Below, piece by piece: positions 9,902 to 19,120 of a stretch of 64,000 nt of DNA. The stretch comes from JBHJHP01 sp042219855 (GTDB lineage Bacteria; Bacteroidota; Bacteroidia; Bacteroidales; UBA5342), in contig NZ_JBHJHP010000010.1 of the NCBI RefSeq assembly GCF_042219855.1, positions 1 through 64,000 of the forward strand, read 5' to 3'. The position numbers were made by a program, and so were the translations under genes. The notes under the pieces are model-generated. The model was not told the origin of the DNA. It did not search any database and saw only the letters and a program-made list of their open reading frames with translations. The stretch's first letter is position 1; every line of letters starts with the position of its first letter.

Positions 9902-10417
9902 TTAGTGAAGAATAGAACATTTGGTATATTTTTTTCTGTATATCTGTATAGCCTTTCCAGAACGAAGACTTTCAGATAATTTTTCAACCTTAATAACAAA
10001 TTGAAATGGTATATATATCGAAACCGGCCTTTCGGTGGTGCCGAGCCAAAGCAGTTTACTCTTGTTTCTTAACAAGCTATTTACAACAGTTGTATCAAAG
10101 TTGACATCAAACGATTTACTAACGATTTTACAGGAAACAGAGTCGTTTAATTTGAAGATATCAACCTGAGCAACAACAAACCCCTGGACGTTATTATCCA
10201 GTAATAATTTCGGATATTCAATGGAGTTAAAAATTTCCTCAAGAAATATACATTCCCAATAACGGATTCTTTTTAATAAGCTGGTATCAACCTTATAGGC
10301 GTTATTAAATCTTAGTGCTCCGTCTTCAGTATATAGTCCTGTTCCCTGTGCCATTGTATTTGTCATGGATAATAATGTAAACAGAACGAAAGAGGTAATT
10401 TGTTTGAGAAATTTCAT
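9902..10417 (-). CDS. Secreted TonB C-terminal-like domain protein
   Basis: A 171-residue protein with a signal peptide (about 1-23, ending MAQ). Residues 60-150 resemble the TonB C-terminal fold: a YP-containing start (SIEYPKLLLDNNVQGFVVAQ), a central strand, and the closing pattern PVSIYIPFQFVIKVE. No transmembrane anchor plus proline-rich linker is present, so it is not an ordinary TonB. Stand-alone domains of this kind are common in Bacteroidota; a signalling or binding role is only a guess. It lies 18 bp downstream of the S41 peptidase gene and is probably cotranscribed with it. Confidence 0.6.
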   Translation of the reverse strand: MKFLKQITSFVLFTLLSMTNTMAQGTGLYTEDGALRFNNAYKVDTSLLKRIRYWECIFLEEIFNSIEYPKLLLDNNVQGFVVAQVDIFKLNDSVSCKIVSKSFDVNFDTTVVNSLLRNKSKLLWLGTTERPVSIYIPFQFVIKVEKLSESLRSGKAIQIYRKKYTKCSILH

Positions 10418-10435
10418 GATGTTTCAATTAACATA

Positions 10436-11683
10436 TTACTGTGCCACGATCCACTCATAAACCGGATCACGTCCCTCTTTAAAATCCTTAAAGCTGGCTT
10501 CGATAATATGATCAGGAGTGATGGTTTTCAGATCCTTGTCTGTTCGTTTAAAGTACTTGGTAGAATACTGAACTGACAGACCTGAAGATGGCAATTGCAT
10601 TCGCTTTACTTCGCCCAGATGGTTTGGTTTTCCCGAGGTTTCTTCACCTACCAGAATAGCGTTGGTCATATTTCGGAAATCCATGGCATTAATAATAGCG
10701 GAGGAAAATGTATTGCGACCGATTATGACATATAGTTTACCTTTTTTATTGGCTTTTTTAAGCGTTGATAATTCCTTTATCAGTTGGGTTCCCTGTTCCG
10801 AGTTTCCGCCACCGTTAAAACGGATGTCGAAAATAATCTTATCAAAGGTATTTGCTGTGATGGTATCAATAATCCGGTTCTGAAATTCTGTAAAAGAAGG
10901 CAAATCCTGAACATTCCCCCTGAATCCGGGAGGTACATGTTCCCGGCTCCAGCATTGGTTATACTGAATATAATAGACATTATTTTTGCTATCTTCATGA
11001 TCCCAAAACAAGGCTCTTCCATTTTGATAGCACAGGGGGATTGGATCAGGGATTACTCCTACAGCGTTAGAGCGGTTAGTGCTCTCAGAACTAATCCTGT
11101 AATTTAGTGTCTGACCATTTTCATTTTTCAATTGTAAGTTAACAGTGTCAGAATCTGCAATTCCAAAATACTCCAGTGCCTGAATCAGAGGGAGCATTTT
11201 GGGCATAGTTTTTTTTATTGTTGCCATATTATCTATGGTTGCTAACGTGGAAAGTGAGTCAATAACTATATTTATGGGAATTCCATTTATTGCCAAAAGT
11301 TTTCCACCCAGTATAGCTTCATTCTTCTTTGTGGTGCCCTGAACAATTATGCCATCACTGAACCACATTAAATTAAGTGGCAAAAAACGATTTGAGTCCC
11401 AAAATTGTTTAAGGCTAACGTGTGTATGTAAGTCACCCATTGACGCAACCAGTTGTTTTAATTTTACACCCATTTCAAAATCCGACAGCTCATTTTTTTG
11501 TGCAGCAATCCGGTCCAGGCCATTGTTAAAGTCCTCCTGGCTTTTTACCATAAATAAATTGTAGTGGTTTTTGGGCAGTTCTGTTTTCATATAGTCGATA
11601 TCAGCCTGCCAGTCGATGGTTCTGTTTTGAGCACAAGCGGCAACTGAAATAAAAATGTACAGGATAAGGATTGTATTTTTCAT
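10436..11683 (-). CDS. S41 family peptidase, probable lipoprotein
   Basis: This 415-residue protein starts with a signal sequence and a lipobox-like SVAAC (Cys ~17), suggesting lipid anchoring in the envelope. Residues ~220-400 form a tail-specific-protease (S41) catalytic domain: FDIRFNGGGNSEQG matches the strand after the substrate-binding region, GRNTFSSAIINA contains the expected nucleophilic Ser, and VGEETSGKPNHLGE follows. The N-terminal part has a short divergent PDZ-like region (GKLLAINGIPI). Substrate is unknown. It probably forms a two-gene operon with the TonB-C-like gene downstream. Confidence 0.85.
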   Translation of the reverse strand: MKNTILILYIFISVAACAQNRTIDWQADIDYMKTELPKNHYNLFMVKSQEDFNNGLDRIAAQKNELSDFEMGVKLKQLVASMGDLHTHVSLKQFWDSNRFLPLNLMWFSDGIIVQGTTKKNEAILGGKLLAINGIPINIVIDSLSTLATIDNMATIKKTMPKMLPLIQALEYFGIADSDTVNLQLKNENGQTLNYRISSESTNRSNAVGVIPDPIPLCYQNGRALFWDHEDSKNNVYYIQYNQCWSREHVPPGFRGNVQDLPSFTEFQNRIIDTITANTFDKIIFDIRFNGGGNSEQGTQLIKELSTLKKANKKGKLYVIIGRNTFSSAIINAMDFRNMTNAILVGEETSGKPNHLGEVKRMQLPSSGLSVQYSTKYFKRTDKDLKTITPDHIIEASFKDFKEGRDPVYEWIVAQ

Positions 11684-11754
11684 AATAGTGGCATTTAAAT
11701 TAGAGTTTTAATCTGAATAATGCATACAAGCGATAGATGTTTTCTTCCATTGGT

Positions 11755-12393
11755 TCACATTTTTATAAACTGAAAGATATTAAAATAGTACATTTTTAAC
11801 TTCCCTTTTCCAATTAATATGCTTGCTGTAATTGCATAGACTATATTTATGATATACAGTACCCCCATTACATAGAATAAGAGATTACTGTTGCTCCAAT
11901 GGTTTATTTTTAGAAAGAACCATAATATGAAAGAGGAATAGAATATCAGGTTCCATAAAATTTGAAAATTTAAAAGATTAACACCTTGTTCATTCAAATC
12001 AATTATTTTATCACGTTTGGTGAGCCATAACACCATAGGCAGTATGATACTGCCAAGAGGCAAGAAGATGCACGCTAAAACAGATAAATGAAAATACTGT
12101 AAAAATTTTAAGTCCTTTTTTTTATTGTAATCAAGAAGGTTCTCAATATTAATTTCCAAAACCGTACATATGTTTTTTAATGTATTTCCCCGTGGTTGAT
12201 TTATGCCTTTTTCTATACGCTGAAGTGTTCTCAGGTTAATATTTGCATCGTCAGATAGTTCTTCCTGGGATAATCCTTTTTGTTTTCTTATTTCTGAAAT
12301 TTTTGAGCCAATTGTTTCCACCGAATTTCTTTTTAAATATGGTTTCAAAATTACAACGGTAATGTTTAAACTGTTACGGTTTAAGCATGACAT
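11755..12393 (-). CDS. XRE-family HTH regulator with membrane-spanning C terminus
   Basis: An N-terminal helix-turn-helix (IGSKISEIRKQKGLSQEELS and LRTLQRIEKGINQPRGNTL, about residues 28-85) is joined to about four hydrophobic segments (residues ~98-205). The helical part resembles DUF4870-type small membrane domains. The fusion implies a membrane-tethered DNA-binding regulator. The long ORF start at 12393 adds an unusual 24-residue leader; a GTG at 12321 would begin VETIGSKI, which matches how such HTH proteins usually start. It lies head-on upstream of the S41/TonB-C unit and might regulate it; that is inference. Confidence 0.75.
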   Translation of the reverse strand: MSCLNRNSLNITVVILKPYLKRNSVETIGSKISEIRKQKGLSQEELSDDANINLRTLQRIEKGINQPRGNTLKNICTVLEINIENLLDYNKKKDLKFLQYFHLSVLACIFLPLGSIILPMVLWLTKRDKIIDLNEQGVNLLNFQILWNLIFYSSFILWFFLKINHWSNSNLLFYVMGVLYIINIVYAITASILIGKGKLKMYYFNIFQFIKM

Positions 12394-12624
12394 TTTTATG
12401 GCATTTGTGCCTGTATTCTGAAATTCATATTCGTAATAAAGACTAACAGGTTCATAATTATGGTTTTAGTATTTTGTGTACTATCAAAAATAATGATCAA
12501 AGGCCAAATTTACAAGCTGTTAGACTTATATGTATTCAGTAAAAATAATAAAATCTGTTGGGTTTGATTCAGGGTATATTGACAGAATGTAAGACTGATT
12601 TGTTCTGCAGTAAATGCAAAAATT

Positions 12625-13431
12625 TTACTTCAGGTCCAGTTTACGCATCTGTTTTACAATCATTTTTACAGCAAATTTAGGAGCCAGTCGGTATAATATA
12701 TCTAAACCTTTGGCATCTTTTCCAACCATTGCCCGGAATTTATTTTTTTCTACGGCGCGTATGATTTTTTCTGCAGCTTTATTTGCAGGCATCGCCATGT
12801 TGCTTTGTGTATCCTTCGAAGCCTTTTCTTCGGCTTCGGACTTAATGCCGGAGTTGGACATAATATTTGTATTCACGGCTCCGGGATGAATAACGGTCAC
12901 GCCAACGTTTGTATGCCGAAGTTCGGCATATAAGCCTTCCGTTAAAAGTTTCACTGCAGCTTTGGAAGCACCGTAAAATGTTTGTCCGGGGAAAGGAATA
13001 AAACCTCCCATGCTGGAGATGTTGGCAATGTGTGCTTCAGGACGTTTTAGCAGATAAGGTAAAAATGATTTGGTCATATATAATGCACCATAAAAATTTA
13101 TATTTATAATGCGTTCAATTCTGTCATAATCCAGTTCGTTCACATCAATAAACGGCTGAATAATACCGGCATTATTGATTAATCCGTCCACAACGCCGTG
13201 CGCATTAATTACTGCTTCAGGCAATTTTTCAACTTCGGTGCGATCTGCAATATTTATTTCATGAACCGACAGATTTGAATTCCCGGCCATTGAAGCGGTT
13301 TCCTGCATGCCTTTTACGTTGATATCAACCATGGCAACTTTTGCACCTTTCGCCAGCAGTTGCAAGGTGATTTCTCTGCCCATGCCGCTTCCGGCACCCG
13401 TAACAACAATTACCTTATTATTTACTTTCAT
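12625..13431 (-). CDS. Short-chain dehydrogenase/reductase (SDR)
   Basis: A 268-residue classical SDR. The NAD(P)-binding glycine motif TGAGSGMGRE is at residues ~11-20, NNAG at ~86, and the catalytic YGASK (Tyr, Lys) at ~155-159 after the active-site Ser in NISSMGG. MVDINVKG at the end of the second strand has an acidic residue, which usually favours NAD(H). The substrate cannot be predicted. It is a single-gene unit between non-coding gaps of 231 and 289 bp. Confidence 0.9.
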   Translation of the reverse strand: MKVNNKVIVVTGAGSGMGREITLQLLAKGAKVAMVDINVKGMQETASMAGNSNLSVHEINIADRTEVEKLPEAVINAHGVVDGLINNAGIIQPFIDVNELDYDRIERIININFYGALYMTKSFLPYLLKRPEAHIANISSMGGFIPFPGQTFYGASKAAVKLLTEGLYAELRHTNVGVTVIHPGAVNTNIMSNSGIKSEAEEKASKDTQSNMAMPANKAAEKIIRAVEKNKFRAMVGKDAKGLDILYRLAPKFAVKMIVKQMRKLDLK

Positions 13432-13604
13432 TTGTGAAGAGTGATGGATTAAACCTCAGTAACATTCATTGTGACATTCAAACGGCGTGACTGATCAACT
13501 TATACGACAATTTTCGACGTCAGGCACAGGTTCACAATATATTAATTTTTTCCTGGTTTGCTGCAATGTTCTGTAGTAAGGCGGTTTTATCAAGAATAAA
13601 AATA

Positions 13605-13643
13605 AAAGGATCAGACCTGTTTTATTTGGCAGCCTGATCCTTT
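13605..13643 (-). terminator. Rho-independent terminator of the LigB/YceI unit
   Basis: Arms AAAGGATCAG (13605-13614) and CTGATCCTTT (13634-13643) pair perfectly over 10 bp. On the minus strand the hairpin is followed by a T-rich run (TTTTATTTTTATT), 78 bp past the dioxygenase stop. Confidence 0.8.
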
Positions 13644-13720
13644 AAATGCATTTTCTTCATTTATCCGCACGCATATATTATATACTAGCGGGCACTGAAA
13701 TGCTTTTATTCTTTGCTTTG

Positions 13721-14614
13721 CTATTGTCCGGGTTGTATAAATACCGAAGTCATACTCAGGGAGCCTGCCATGGTTTTATCGTTGAACAGGGAGATGCCGT
13801 CGTTTTCATTTTTTAATCCCAGAACATAGAGCAAAGGTAAAAAGTGATCCGGAGTCGGCACCGCAAGTTCCAGTGCTTTCCCTTGTTGTTTGTACTGTAT
13901 CAGTGCTTTGTGGTCACCCGATAGAATCCAGTCATTCATTTTTGTCCTGGCTTCAACAGCCCAGTCAAACCCATAACCAACAGTGTTCATGTTTTCCCAG
14001 TCTACAAGACGAAGGTTGTGCACCAGGTTGCCGCTGCCGATTATCAGCACTCCCTTATTGCGTAAGGCCGCCAGTTCTTTGCCCAGATTGTAATGAAACT
14101 CCGGTTCCCTGGTATAATCAATGCTCATCTCTATCACCGGTACATCGGCATCAGGGTACAGGTGTTTTATTACACTCCATGCACCATGATCCAAACCCCA
14201 TTTGTGCGTAAGTGCGGCTTCGGTTGAACCGATCAGCTGCATCGTTTCTTTAGCCAGCTCCGGACTTCCGGGAGCCGGATATTGTACATCATACAGGGCT
14301 TTCGGAAATCCGCCAAAATCATGAATTGTTGGTGGCTGATCCATTGCCGTGAGAAAGGTCCCACGTGTTTCCCAGTGCGCCGAAACACATAATATTGCTT
14401 TGGGCTTTTCAAATCGGGTACCGATATCCCTGAAATTGCGGGTGAACTCATTATCTTCAATGGCATTCATCGGACTTCCATGACCCAGAAACAGCAGGGG
14501 CATAGGCTCCGTGCTGTCAAAGGTCGATGTCAGTTTGTTTAGTGCGTTCAGTTTCATTGCTGCTCCTGTTAATGGAAGTAAAGACAGAATTTTGAGAAAC
14601 TGTTTCCGTTCCAT
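13721..14614 (-). CDS. ygiD: Extradiol dioxygenase, 4,5-DOPA dioxygenase type (LigB family)
   Basis: A 297-residue member of the class III extradiol ring-cleavage family, related to E. coli YgiD and plant DODA. Expected metal or active-site histidines are visible in LGHGSPMNA (~44), VSAHWETRG (~80), LDHGAWSVI (~143) and SGNLVHNLR (~198). A hydrophobic N-terminal stretch (ILSLLPLTGAAMKLNA) precedes the domain and may be an export signal, which is unusual since the family is usually cytosolic. It lies 11 bp downstream of a YceI gene and shares its transcript. The physiological substrate is unknown. Confidence 0.85.
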   Translation of the reverse strand: MERKQFLKILSLLPLTGAAMKLNALNKLTSTFDSTEPMPLLFLGHGSPMNAIEDNEFTRNFRDIGTRFEKPKAILCVSAHWETRGTFLTAMDQPPTIHDFGGFPKALYDVQYPAPGSPELAKETMQLIGSTEAALTHKWGLDHGAWSVIKHLYPDADVPVIEMSIDYTREPEFHYNLGKELAALRNKGVLIIGSGNLVHNLRLVDWENMNTVGYGFDWAVEARTKMNDWILSGDHKALIQYKQQGKALELAVPTPDHFLPLLYVLGLKNENDGISLFNDKTMAGSLSMTSVFIQPGQ

Positions 14615-14625
14615 ACTTCCGTTGT

Positions 14626-15162
14626 TTATGCTGACTGCTTTACAAATTGTACTTCAGCCGATATTTTTACTTCATCGCTGACCAGAACCCCTCCGGTTTC
14701 AAGGGCTGCATTCCAGTTAAGTCCCCAGTCTTTACGATTGATCTTTCCTTCCAGAGAAAATCCGGCTTTGTAATTGCCCCAGGGATCTTTATTAATTCCA
14801 CCGTATTCAACATTAAATGTTACCTCTTTACTAACACCTCTGATGGTTAATACACCAGTCAGTTTGTATTCGTCGTCATCCACTTTTTTTAGTGCAGTAC
14901 CCTCAAAAGTCAATGCGGCATGGTTCTCTGCATCGAAAAAATCAGCGCTTTTCAGGTGATTGTCACGGTCTTCATTGTTTGTAAAAACTGAAGCTGACTC
15001 AATGGAGGCAGTGATCTTTGCATGTTCAAAATCCTCTCCGTCAATGACGGCACTGAAAGATTTAAACTCACCACGTACGTTTGAGATCATCATGTGTTTT
15101 ACTTTAAATGTAATCTCACTGTGCGAAGGATCAAGGGTCCAGATTGTTTTTGTCGTTTCCAT
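14626..15162 (-). CDS. YceI-like lipocalin-fold protein
   Basis: This 178-residue protein matches the YceI family, an eight-stranded antiparallel barrel binding isoprenoid-type amphiphiles. Family features include WTLDPSHSEITFKVKHMM at the N terminus, the HLKSADFFDAENH block (~80) and LTIRGVSKEVTF (~125). There is no signal peptide, so unlike E. coli YceI it is probably cytosolic. It is cotranscribed with the dioxygenase downstream, and an AraC-type regulator lies 104 bp upstream on the same strand. Confidence 0.92.
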   Translation of the reverse strand: METTKTIWTLDPSHSEITFKVKHMMISNVRGEFKSFSAVIDGEDFEHAKITASIESASVFTNNEDRDNHLKSADFFDAENHAALTFEGTALKKVDDDEYKLTGVLTIRGVSKEVTFNVEYGGINKDPWGNYKAGFSLEGKINRKDWGLNWNAALETGGVLVSDEVKISAEVQFVKQSA

Positions 15163-15266
15163 TTTCCGTTATTTTTATTGTTTATAATTTGATTTCTTTT
15201 ATGAATACAAAGGTCGGGTAACATCCCTAGCAGGAGGTATCACATTTCGGAAAAAGGATTATAAAA

Positions 15267-16097
15267 TCAGGAAATAAGCTGCTGCATTTCTTTTCTGAAT
15301 TCCCCGGGTGTCTGGCCTGAGCGGCGTTTGAATACGCTGGTGAAGTAGGCATTTTCTGAATAACCCAGTTCAAAACTGATTTCGGCAATGGTTTTGTCTG
15401 TTGTCATCAGCAGGTTTTTAGCTTCAATAAGTTTTCGTGTTTCAATGATTTCAGACACACTTTTCTGCATGATGTTCTGACAGATAATATTCAGGTTCCT
15501 GCTGCTCATAAATAACTTCTCAGCATAAAACTCCACACCCTCGGGCCGGCGAAAGTTCTCTTCAAGTGTGACCAGGAAATTCTTAAAAGTCGAGCTCTGC
15601 GTTTTAACCAGTTCGGAATCATCGGCCACACGTTTTTTACGTTCGGCTTCAACCATGGTAAAAAGGGCGCTCAGGAGATGCCTGACTATGGAATAATCAG
15701 GTTGTTCAGCCTGTGTTTCTTCCAGCATCATGCGGCATATGGATTCCATCCGGTGGAAGCACCGGTCTGCCGGAAGTGGTATGTTTGCATTGTTGTGATA
15801 ATAAGTGTATAACTGGAAAGTAGTTTCCGGTATAAATTCACTTCTGAACCGGATGGCCCAGATATCGCACTTTCCATCTTTTAAATAGGGTACCACACGG
15901 TGTACTTTCCCCTTGGTAACAAAACTGACAAATGGAGCGTCCATTTTTGTGGATTCAAAGTCAATGAAATGTTCCAGGCTGCCTTCTATGCCAATCAATA
16001 ATTCTTCATAATCATGCGTATGAGGTTCGTTCTCGGAGGTCTGAATGCGCTCTACGTCTTCAGGGGCAAGCCGGTATATTTTGAACATGTGTTGCAT
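15267..16097 (-). CDS. AraC-family transcriptional regulator
   Basis: About 276 residues. An N-terminal cupin-like sensing domain contains TSENEPHTHDYEELLIGIEG; the C-terminal AraC HTH pair covers the last ~100 residues, with KLIEAKNLLMTTDKTIAEI and the recognition segment ELGYSENAYFTSVFKRRSGQ. A longer frame begins with TTG at 16130, but a TAnnTTTG box occupies 16128-16135, so ATG 16097 (or 16088) is the likely start. It precedes yceI and the dioxygenase on the same strand and is their likeliest local regulator. The inducer is unknown. Confidence 0.88.
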   Translation of the reverse strand: MQHMFKIYRLAPEDVERIQTSENEPHTHDYEELLIGIEGSLEHFIDFESTKMDAPFVSFVTKGKVHRVVPYLKDGKCDIWAIRFRSEFIPETTFQLYTYYHNNANIPLPADRCFHRMESICRMMLEETQAEQPDYSIVRHLLSALFTMVEAERKKRVADDSELVKTQSSTFKNFLVTLEENFRRPEGVEFYAEKLFMSSRNLNIICQNIMQKSVSEIIETRKLIEAKNLLMTTDKTIAEISFELGYSENAYFTSVFKRRSGQTPGEFRKEMQQLIS

Positions 16098-16127
16098 AAG
16101 CTGATGTGATGGTATTATTTCACAGAA

Positions 16128-16135
16128 CAAATATA
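16128..16135 (-). promoter_or_regulatory. TAnnTTTG promoter box of the AraC gene
   Basis: The minus strand reads TATATTTG here, about 30 bp upstream of ATG 16097. It excludes the longer frame as the real coding start. Confidence 0.6.
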
Positions 16136-16283
16136 AGATGGGAAAGTTGTGAAATCAATTTTAATATGCATTGGTTTCCCGGAACCGAACAGACGGGATA
16201 AAGATTATATTGTAATGGTATTATATTTCTGGTTTTACTGTAATTCTATTGCTGCTTACTAAAGCATGTATGCTAAAGATAAA

Positions 16284-16324
16284 AAAATACAGACGCACAT
16301 ATTTGTGATATGCATCTGTATTTT
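16284..16324 (-). terminator. Rho-independent terminator of the porin gene
   Basis: Arms AAAATACAGA and TCTGTATTTT, extended by GCA/TGC across a C/A mismatch, flank an AT-rich loop. Read on the minus strand the hairpin runs into a T tract (TTTTTTTATC). It lies about 70 bp after the stop of the beta-barrel gene. Confidence 0.75.
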
Positions 16325-16392
16325 ATAATGGAAATTACACGATATCATTATCTCCTCAGTTATATTACACAGAGCAGACATGATATGTTTGC

Positions 16393-17058
16393 TTAGAACA
16401 TGATACCGACATATACCTGAATGTTGTTGTTTTTTGCGTCTCCGAGAAGATCCTGTACGGATTCTCCGTCTTTTGCCACCTGGTTCAGACCAAGACTGTA
16501 ATTAAAACCAAATATCAAAGGATCAAGATTAAATCCAAGACCTGCGGAGATACCGTAATCAAGGGTATTAAATTCACTCCGGTCAAGATCTTCAGCATTG
16601 TCAATATTGATAAAATCCAGAACTTCGGCCTGAGTTTCAACGCTGGCATTCATTAAAACACCAACATAGGGTCCAACATGAAAATTAAAATCATTGGCAA
16701 GGTAATATGCAAAGTGTAGTGGAATTTCAAGATAATTTAAGTTAAGTTTTGTCTCTCCGTCTGCCAGGTCAACACCAAGGAAATCCTGGTTATAAACGGT
16801 CTTAACACCCTTGGCAGAATACAGTAATTCAGGCTGAAAAGCAAAGGCGTCTGATAACATGAATCTACTCCAGACACCGGCGTTAAAACCGGGCAGGACA
16901 TTGTTTTCATCTGCATTGTCTATGGTTAATGATGAGAGGTTTAATCCCCCTTTTATACCGAATCTGGAATCCTGAGCGGATGCTGATCCTGTGAGAAACA
17001 ACAGGGCCGCTATGAATACTAAAGTTTTGAACGCATTTTTTTTATTAATTCTATACAT
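16393..17058 (-). CDS. Outer-membrane beta-barrel protein, PorT-like family
   Basis: About 221 residues from ATG 17058 (MYRINKKNAFKTLVFIAAL), giving a clean signal peptide ending SASAQ; an upstream ATG at 17103 would put 15 polar residues before it. The mature part has the Bacteroidota small-barrel pattern: FGIKGGLNLSSL at the start, then alternating strands and acidic loops, and a final aromatic residue (VYVGIMF). The role is unknown, possibly structural or a small pore. It lies 76 bp downstream of the OmpA-like gene. Confidence 0.82.
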   Translation of the reverse strand: MYRINKKNAFKTLVFIAALLFLTGSASAQDSRFGIKGGLNLSSLTIDNADENNVLPGFNAGVWSRFMLSDAFAFQPELLYSAKGVKTVYNQDFLGVDLADGETKLNLNYLEIPLHFAYYLANDFNFHVGPYVGVLMNASVETQAEVLDFINIDNAEDLDRSEFNTLDYGISAGLGFNLDPLIFGFNYSLGLNQVAKDGESVQDLLGDAKNNNIQVYVGIMF

Positions 17059-17134
17059 ATCTGTGTGTTTAATTGTTTGTAAAATGTGTTGTCCGGTAAG
17101 CATATACCGGTTTATAAGATTATTCTTTTATGGT

Positions 17135-17812
17135 TTAAATATCTCCGCGTTTTGCGGCTCGTTTAAGTTTGTTATTGGCGTAAATAGCAACTTCAACCCT
17201 TCGGTTTTGTTGGCGGCCCTGTTTTGTGTCATTGGATGCAACAGGTTGTTCCTCACCGTATCCTTCCGTTACAAGCCTGTTGTTCGGAATACTGAGGTTA
17301 TTCAGATAATCAGATACAGCGTTGGCCCGTTCCTGTGATAATTCCATATTGTATGCATCATCGCCAACATTATCGGTATGACCCTCTATTAAAACTTCTG
17401 TATCATCGTACTTCTTTAAAGTTTCTGCCAGTTCGTTAAGGTTTTGTATGGATGCATCACGCAGCTTATATGAGTCAAAATCGAACAAAATTCCTGAATC
17501 AAAAGTGATTTTAATACCTTCTCCCACACGTTCAACATCCGCACCTTCAAGGTCCTTCTTTAGTTCCTCTGCCTGCTTGTCCATGTATTTTCCAATTAAG
17601 GCACCTGCAGTTCCACCAATCATGGCACCAAGAATTGCCCCGGTAGCCGTATTATCCGATTGACTTCCGATTACACCACCTATGGTTCCTCCAACACCGG
17701 AACCAATAGCACCGCCTTTCATTGTTCTGGATGCTGAACAGGAAGAAATTAAAGTTATTATGAGAATGAAGCTTGTTAAGCTTAATAGCTTTGTTTTAAA
17801 TTTTGTTTTCAT
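17135..17812 (-). CDS. OmpA-family lipoprotein with glycine zipper
   Basis: A 225-residue lipoprotein. The signal sequence ends in a lipobox, LISSC (Cys ~25). Residues ~32-75 are a glycine-zipper region (GGAIGSGVGGTIGGVIG and GAMIGGTAGALIG) likely to insert in or lie against the membrane. Residues ~100-215 are an OmpA C-terminal domain that binds peptidoglycan: LFDFDSYKLR, IEGHTDNVGDDAYN, LSQERANAVSDYL and NRRVEV. The architecture matches YiaD-like proteins. It links the outer membrane to the cell wall. Confidence 0.92.
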   Translation of the reverse strand: MKTKFKTKLLSLTSFILIITLISSCSASRTMKGGAIGSGVGGTIGGVIGSQSDNTATGAILGAMIGGTAGALIGKYMDKQAEELKKDLEGADVERVGEGIKITFDSGILFDFDSYKLRDASIQNLNELAETLKKYDDTEVLIEGHTDNVGDDAYNMELSQERANAVSDYLNNLSIPNNRLVTEGYGEEQPVASNDTKQGRQQNRRVEVAIYANNKLKRAAKRGDI

Positions 17813-18068
17813 AATGTTTGTATTTAGTTTTTTATTTAATTTTCAGGAGAACATCTAATTCCCCACAATATCATGCCACAGTCTGCGGGTGTGTCTGCTT
17901 GCTATGGTATTTCCACAGACAGAGCGAGTTTAAGATCTATTACGAATATGTGTAGGTTTTACAGATAGTGGTTAATTTCCACAACGGTCTGTTGAATGCC
18001 ACAAGCAGATCCCGGTTAAGCCAGGTTGTTTTTTCGTTCTTAAACCGGATTACTGTGATCCGGAGCGA

Positions 18069-18863
18069 TCATTCTTTTGCATTATAATACGCCATGGCTT
18101 TTTCCATGTGTTTTTCAAGATTATTTATCCTGTTTTCCGGATTTGGGTGAGTCGATAAAAATTCAGGAACGGGCGTTTGACCTTCCCGCATCATGCGTTG
18201 CCAGAAGCTTATGGATTCCCGTGGATCATATCCTGCCATGGCCATAAGGTATAAGCCCATTTCGTCTGCTTCTTTTTCATGCAGTCTGCTGTAAGGTAAC
18301 ATTACACCAAGTTGGGAACCAACACCAAAAGCCACCATCGCCAGATTTTGTGTCGTCTCTTTTTCCTTTTGAAGCGCCTCGGAAAGAGCCATCCCTCCAA
18401 GCTGAACGGCAAGTTGCTGAGACATTCGCTCATTCCCGTGTCCGGCTATGGCATGAGCAACTTCATGGGCCATTACCACAGCAACACCGGTTTCATCCTG
18501 GCAAACGGGCATTATGCCTTCATAAAATGCAATTTTACCACCGGGCATACACCAGGCATTAACTTCATCAGATGCGAGAACATGGTACTCCCAGTCATAA
18601 TTTGAAATTTCGTCTTTCATGCCGCGTTTGGTAAAATAGCTTTCAACCGCATGGGCTATATTTTGTCCCACTTTTTTCACCTGTGCCCTGTATTCAGCAT
18701 TATCAGTGAGTTTATTTTCCTTAAGAACTTTCTGATAACTGCTTTCGCTTAACGTCAGCATTTGTGAAGATGGCACTGCAGTAAACTGGGTTCTCCCGGT
18801 AAACGGCACTGTACCGCATGCAACAGAGATAACTGAAATCAGAAATAAGCTTAAATATTTCAT
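18069..18863 (-). CDS. M48-family metallopeptidase, lipoprotein
   Basis: A 264-residue zinc protease of the periplasmic LoiP/YcaL-like class. A lipobox-like VISVAC puts the lipidated Cys at ~16. The zinc site is HEVAHAIAGH (~128-137, HExxH) with the third ligand Glu in HEKEADEMGLYL (~196). STHPNPENRI near the C terminus is a conserved substrate-binding-side motif. The probable role is envelope protein quality control. It stands alone between gaps of about 256 bp on each side. Confidence 0.92.
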   Translation of the reverse strand: MKYLSLFLISVISVACGTVPFTGRTQFTAVPSSQMLTLSESSYQKVLKENKLTDNAEYRAQVKKVGQNIAHAVESYFTKRGMKDEISNYDWEYHVLASDEVNAWCMPGGKIAFYEGIMPVCQDETGVAVVMAHEVAHAIAGHGNERMSQQLAVQLGGMALSEALQKEKETTQNLAMVAFGVGSQLGVMLPYSRLHEKEADEMGLYLMAMAGYDPRESISFWQRMMREGQTPVPEFLSTHPNPENRINNLEKHMEKAMAYYNAKE

Positions 18864-19120
18864 GAGTGTGTGTTTTGTAATATGCGTAAGAGGTTAAAAA
18901 ACCATGCCAGACTGAAAGAACCGGAATGAATAAACAGTTGGTGGCAGTCCTTAAGGTTCTGAAAGGAAGGGTTTTATATTTATTCGGCGTTCATTTTAAG
19001 CATTGAGGAAATAAATTCTTCAGGAACTGATCGATGTATAAAGGTGTGGATAAAAGAATAATGGTGTAGAATAAATTCCCGCCGTATGGTAAAAGTTTTG
19101 GTTTGGCGGATCACAAAAAA

